Source of the DNA: Fibrobacter sp. UWP2
GTDB lineage: Bacteria > Fibrobacterota > Fibrobacteria > Fibrobacterales > Fibrobacteraceae
Direction: 5' to 3'
DNA: 64,000 nucleotides
Assembly (NCBI RefSeq): GCF_900141705.1
Contig: NZ_FQYM01000004.1
Span: forward strand, 1 to 64,000
Part shown: in pieces, positions 60,813-64,000 of the stretch
Layout: each line of letters begins with the position of its first letter
Numbering within the stretch: position 1 is the first letter of the stretch
Made by a program: the position numbers and the translations under genes
Notes under the pieces: model-generated
Database searches by the model: none
Seen by the model: the letters and a program-made list of their open reading frames with translations, nothing else
What the model was told of the DNA's origin: nothing

Positions 60813-63113
60813 ATGCGTTTTTTTCGATACACATTGATTTCCCTGGTGGCATCCTTTGGGCTGTTGGCCTGTTCTGACGATTCCTCTTCCGAAGAAAACT
60901 CCGTTGTCGCTGCAAACGAAGGGGTCCCTGGCGGTAACGCCCCCGGCGAGGAAATCGTCCATCAGGAGAACATATCGGTGGATTCGGTAGCCCTTTCGCT
61001 TTCGGGCGTTGCCGAGGTGGGACCGTTCCTTGCGGGTGGTAGCGTTTTGGTGGTGGAACTCAATCCTGAAACATTTTCGCTGTCCGAGAACTCTTTAAAA
61101 GCTTCCATTTCTTCGAATACGGGTAGCTTTACGCTGGCGGGCCCGTTTCATTCGGCGTATGCATCAGTCACGGCGAGCGGCGCGTTCTATAATTATCAAC
61201 GGCTCGATTCGACGATGACGGTGACCCTGCGTGCCCTTTCGGAAGTGAATGACCGCAAGAACCTCAACGTGAATGTGCTCACCGAACTGGAATACGATCG
61301 CGTCAAAAAGCTGATTGGAGAAGGCATGACCTTCATGGACGCCAAGCGCACTGCCGAAAAGGAGATCCGCGCCGCGTTTAACCTTTTGCCCGATACGACG
61401 CTCTTCGAAAACGCCTCCCTTTATGGCTCGGGCGCCTCGGCAGTCAATCTGCTTACAGTGACGACCATCCTTTTGGGAGAACGTTCCGAGGAGGAATTCA
61501 AGATGTACATGGCGTCGATGGCAGCCGACTTGGCCGACAACGGCAAGTGGGATGACGACAGCCTGCGTGCCATTTTGGCCGACGAGGCCTACGGCAGTTC
61601 CGTTGATTACATTGCCTTCAACATTGCCGACCGTAACAAAGTCGATGCTGTGGAGGTGTTTGGACCGACAGTCATGAACTTTTGGGCAAACGTCTATGGC
61701 ATTGGGGCGTGCGACGAGTCTACGAGCGGCACAATGCTCCAGAATACAAATAAATTAAGCATTAATTACGAAAAGTATTTCAGGTGCTTGGGCGGGGAAT
61801 GGCTCGTTGTTTCGCAGGCAGTCCTTTTGAGCCTTGAAAAAAGCAAGGAGTTCGGCGAGTGTACAGACGATAAAGAAAATGTGATGAAGACTGACGCGGC
61901 AAATGACACCTACATTTGCAAAAAGGGCTACTGGCGCCTTGCCACGGCATCGGAACTCGCCAACAAGGTGGTCGCCGAAGCCAAGGGCGAATGCTCCGCC
62001 GACAAGTATAGTTCGGTCGAATTCCTGGATTCCAAGTACTACATTTGCGTTTCCAATGTTTGGAAGCCGATCGAAAAAAAACCGGTGGATTACTCCAAGG
62101 GCCGTAAGATGAATGAACGCCTTGGCCGCGGCATCAACCTGGGTAACGCCTGGGAATCGAGCGGCAACGGCGCCTCGGCGGATTGCGGTTGGAACAACTG
62201 CATCGAGGACGGCTATTTTAAGATTGTGAAGGATGCGGGTTTTAATTCGGTGCGCATCCCTGTGCGCTGGAATGCCGACGCCATGAGGAGTGAACCCTAT
62301 ACACTTGATGCAGGCCGCCTCGCGGGAGTCAAGGCCGACGTGTCGCTCGCCATTGCGCAAGGGCTTGCCGTCATTATCAACATCCATCATTATTCCGAGA
62401 TGCTGAGTGCTGCGGGCAATTACAAAAAGAACCCGGACAACTATAAAAAAGAGAAGGCCCGCATGGTGGCCATGTGGTCTCAAATCGCCAAAGAGTTCAA
62501 CTCGTTCCCCGACAGCCTCCTTGTATACGAAATCTTTAACGAACCGCGCGACATGGACATTGCGCAGCTCAATGACTTTATGCTCGCCTCCTACAAGGTG
62601 ATGCGCGAAAACGCCCCCGGCAAGACCATCATGTTTGAATCCAATGGCTATTCTAAGTTTGCCCAGATCAAGAACCTGGAACTGCCCGAAGACGGCAACA
62701 TCATTGTGAGCGGCCACTATTACGAGCCCTACACGGTGACGCACCAAGGCCACGGCTACGACTGCAGCAATTCGCTCGGTAGCTGGGACAAGTCATCGGT
62801 CAAGGCGCACTTTAGGGAATACGTGGACTCCACGGCGGTCCATTTCCCCGACATCAACGGCGGTTACGTGCCCATGAACATGGGCGAGTTTGGAGTTTCG
62901 GGTCAGCACGGTTCCTCGTGCGGCGGTAACGGGGTCTCCGATGCCCTGCGTGCCGAGTGGACGGACGCCATCATCGCCGAAGCCGAAAAGTATCACATGT
63001 CCTGGCAGTATTGGGGCTTTGTGGGCGTGGGCGGCTTTGAAGCCTACGACAAAAACGGCGGCAAGTGGTACCCCGAACTCCTCCAAGTATTCAGCAAGTA
63101 CTTGGGGAAATAA
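60813..63113 (+). CDS. GH5 endoglucanase-like lipoprotein with large N-terminal region
   Basis: 766 residues. Lipobox (SFGLLAC|S, Cys about 20), an acidic Ser linker, then about 410 residues of Fibrobacter-type unknown sequence with several Cys. The C-terminal GH5 domain (about 430-766): [46 protein letters not shown] (acid/base Glu), [11 protein letters not shown] and [10 protein letters not shown] (nucleophile Glu). It would hydrolyse cellulose or related beta-glucans at the cell surface. AAGGA six bases before the ATG at 60813 fixes the start. Confidence 0.9.
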   Translation: MRFFRYTLISLVASFGLLACSDDSSSEENSVVAANEGVPGGNAPGEEIVHQENISVDSVALSLSGVAEVGPFLAGGSVLVVELNPETFSLSENSLKASISSNTGSFTLAGPFHSAYASVTASGAFYNYQRLDSTMTVTLRALSEVNDRKNLNVNVLTELEYDRVKKLIGEGMTFMDAKRTAEKEIRAAFNLLPDTTLFENASLYGSGASAVNLLTVTTILLGERSEEEFKMYMASMAADLADNGKWDDDSLRAILADEAYGSSVDYIAFNIADRNKVDAVEVFGPTVMNFWANVYGIGACDESTSGTMLQNTNKLSINYEKYFRCLGGEWLVVSQAVLLSLEKSKEFGECTDDKENVMKTDAANDTYICKKGYWRLATASELANKVVAEAKGECSADKYSSVEFLDSKYYICVSNVWKPIEKKPVDYSKGRKMNERLGRGINLGNAWESSGNGASADCGWNNCIEDGYFKIVKDAGFNSVRIPVRWNADAMRSEPYTLDAGRLAGVKADVSLAIAQGLAVIINIHHYSEMLSAAGNYKKNPDNYKKEKARMVAMWSQIAKEFNSFPDSLLVYEIFNEPRDMDIAQLNDFMLASYKVMRENAPGKTIMFESNGYSKFAQIKNLELPEDGNIIVSGHYYEPYTVTHQGHGYDCSNSLGSWDKSSVKAHFREYVDSTAVHFPDINGGYVPMNMGEFGVSGQHGSSCGGNGVSDALRAEWTDAIIAEAEKYHMSWQYWGFVGVGGFEAYDKNGGKWYPELLQVFSKYLGK

Positions 63114-63192
63114 CTCGTAAATAAATCAGGAATAAAGAAAACGTGGCCCCTTTCGGAGTCACGCTTTTCTCTCAAAAAAGTTCTGTTGAGGA

Positions 63193-63642
63193 TTAGAACT
63201 GTTCGAGCTGGGTATCGAACTTGTACTTTTCTTTGTAGTAGCTGACCATTTCTTCGCTGTTCCTGAAGGCTCCGTTGCGGAGGGCTTCGCGGACTTCGGG
63301 GTCGGTGCGCATCATCTTGCGGATTTCGGTATCGATGTCCTTGAAGAAGAGGTCGTTGGACGCCATGGCAACATGATTCTGGTTGTAGTTCATGTTGTAG
63401 CGACGTTCGAGCGTCTGGAACAGTTCCGTCTGGCAGGCGTTTTCGGGAGGAATGCGCTTGGCTACAGGCAAGTAGCACTTTTCGATGTAGGCCTGCTTCA
63501 TCTCGACGATCATGTTGTCGATGGCGGGGATGTTGCGGTCAGAGTCGTGGCTGGCGAGTTCTGCTGTCGGGGTCTTGATGCCAGAGCAGCCGGCCAAAAG
63601 TGCGGTTGCGATGGAAAGTGTAGCAATAAGGCTAATTTTCAT
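63193..63642 (-). CDS. Small lipoprotein of unknown function
   Basis: 149 residues with a lipobox (ALLAGC|S). The mature part is helical and charged with two Cys. No family. The ATG at 63642 (MKISLIATLSIATALLAGC) gives a proper signal sequence; two upstream ATGs in frame would add charged residues before it. Confidence 0.78.
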   Translation of the reverse strand: MKISLIATLSIATALLAGCSGIKTPTAELASHDSDRNIPAIDNMIVEMKQAYIEKCYLPVAKRIPPENACQTELFQTLERRYNMNYNQNHVAMASNDLFFKDIDTEIRKMMRTDPEVREALRNGAFRNSEEMVSYYKEKYKFDTQLEQF

Positions 63643-63804
63643 TTTGTTTTTTATCTCCATAAATACTCTCACATCCCGCACTCAAAGTTATTTATTTGAG
63701 GGTGTTTTGGCACTGGTTTGATGTAACTTTTGAGAAACAAAAGAAAAAAAACAGTTTAATTTCGTGGAATTTGTGACGGTTGTCACTATTGTTCTGCGGA
63801 ACCA

Positions 63805-63822
63805 CCGTGACGCCCGTCACGG
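63805..63822. terminator. Hairpin at the 3' end of the partial M23 gene
   Basis: CCGTGAC, loop GCCC, GTCACGG. The 3' arm includes the stop codon of the M23 gene on the minus strand. Confidence 0.5.
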
Positions 63823-64000
63823 GGAGCTCGGCTTGAACATGTAGAACCACTTTATGGGGTCAATTACTTTGTACTTAACGTTGCCGATCCGCTTGTTGCC
63901 GTTTTTGCTGATGAGACCTGTGACGATGTGCGCGTGAGGCCCTGTGGTGTGGCCAGTCGTGCCGACGGTCGCGATGGGGTCGCCGGGCATGACTTCTTGC
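63817..64000 (-). CDS. M23 family peptidase, C-terminal part (cut by window edge)
   Basis: 61 codons are visible: QEVMPGDPIATVGTTGHTTGPHAHIVTG, then NGNKRIGNVKYKVIDPIKWFYMFKPSSP. The HTTGPHAHI segment is the HxH zinc motif of M23 peptidases. The catalytic N-terminal half is outside the window. Confidence 0.75.
   Translation of the reverse strand, partial: QEVMPGDPIATVGTTGHTTGPHAHIVTGLISKNGNKRIGNVKYKVIDPIKWFYMFKPSSP

Overview
The window looks like a chromosomal segment of Fibrobacter or a close relative. The evidence is the set of secreted and lipid-anchored plant-cell-wall enzymes (GH9, GH43 and GH5 types), Ser-rich linkers after lipoboxes, a GH43 protein with a C-terminal tail resembling a type IX secretion sorting domain, an AgmX/TonB-type protein, and many lipoproteins with no recognisable family. 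Most genes are GC-rich. Two stretches (about 16.8-19.5 kb and 54.1-58.4 kb) are clearly AT-richer and carry accessory genes. No database was searched; family names rest on motifs read from the translations.

Layout. 0-8.2 kb: a truncated transposase at the edge, then a leftward run hisS, two SGNH-hydrolase-like proteins, an MBOAT O-acyltransferase and an RNA methyltransferase carrying in-frame repeat insertions. 8.3-16.8 kb: mdh, an MscS channel, a lipoprotein, an M23 peptidase, DUF486 and DUF4416 proteins, glutaminyl cyclase, metG and a nitroreductase. 16.8-20 kb: an AT-rich accessory block (DUF4160 pair, a frameshifted zinc-ribbon/OB protein, RDD, NERD) and a GNAT. 20-22.6 kb: purB, a 19-codon gene, and a tRNA-Pro cluster in which two of three copies are interrupted by structured repeats. 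22.6-28.6 kb: trmFO, a stand-alone AICAR transformylase, a NifU-like protein and an AsmA-like protein. 28.8-38.8 kb: GH9, rimI/tsaB/ddl, an epimerase, a UbiA prenyltransferase and GH43. 38.9-43.3 kb: rsgA, two envelope proteins, nadD, a 95-bp tandem array and alr. 43.4-54 kb: a TonB-like protein, an M29 aminopeptidase, a large secreted metallopeptidase-like protein, asd, ssb, a NamZ-like protein, superoxide dismutase and an L,D-transpeptidase. 54-58.4 kb: a Fic/HTH 'mobile mystery' pair and two lipoproteins, framed by related direct repeats. 58.6-64 kb: leuDC, a GH5 lipoprotein, a small lipoprotein and a partial M23 peptidase.

How it fits together. Several genes serve the cell wall and envelope: ddl, alr, asd (lysine/DAP branch), NamZ, L,D-transpeptidase, two M23 peptidases and the MBOAT/SGNH acylation set. 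Others serve tRNA and ribosome function: hisS, metG, trmFO, tsaB, rimI, rsgA and the RNA methyltransferase. Purine (purB, AICAR transformylase) and leucine (leuCD) biosynthesis are also present. The most unusual content is repetitive: structured elements inserted at the T-loop of tRNA-Pro, hairpin arrays at convergent gene ends that touch stop codons, repeats translated within a conserved enzyme, and what looks like an empty and a filled version of one repeat around a lipoprotein gene.
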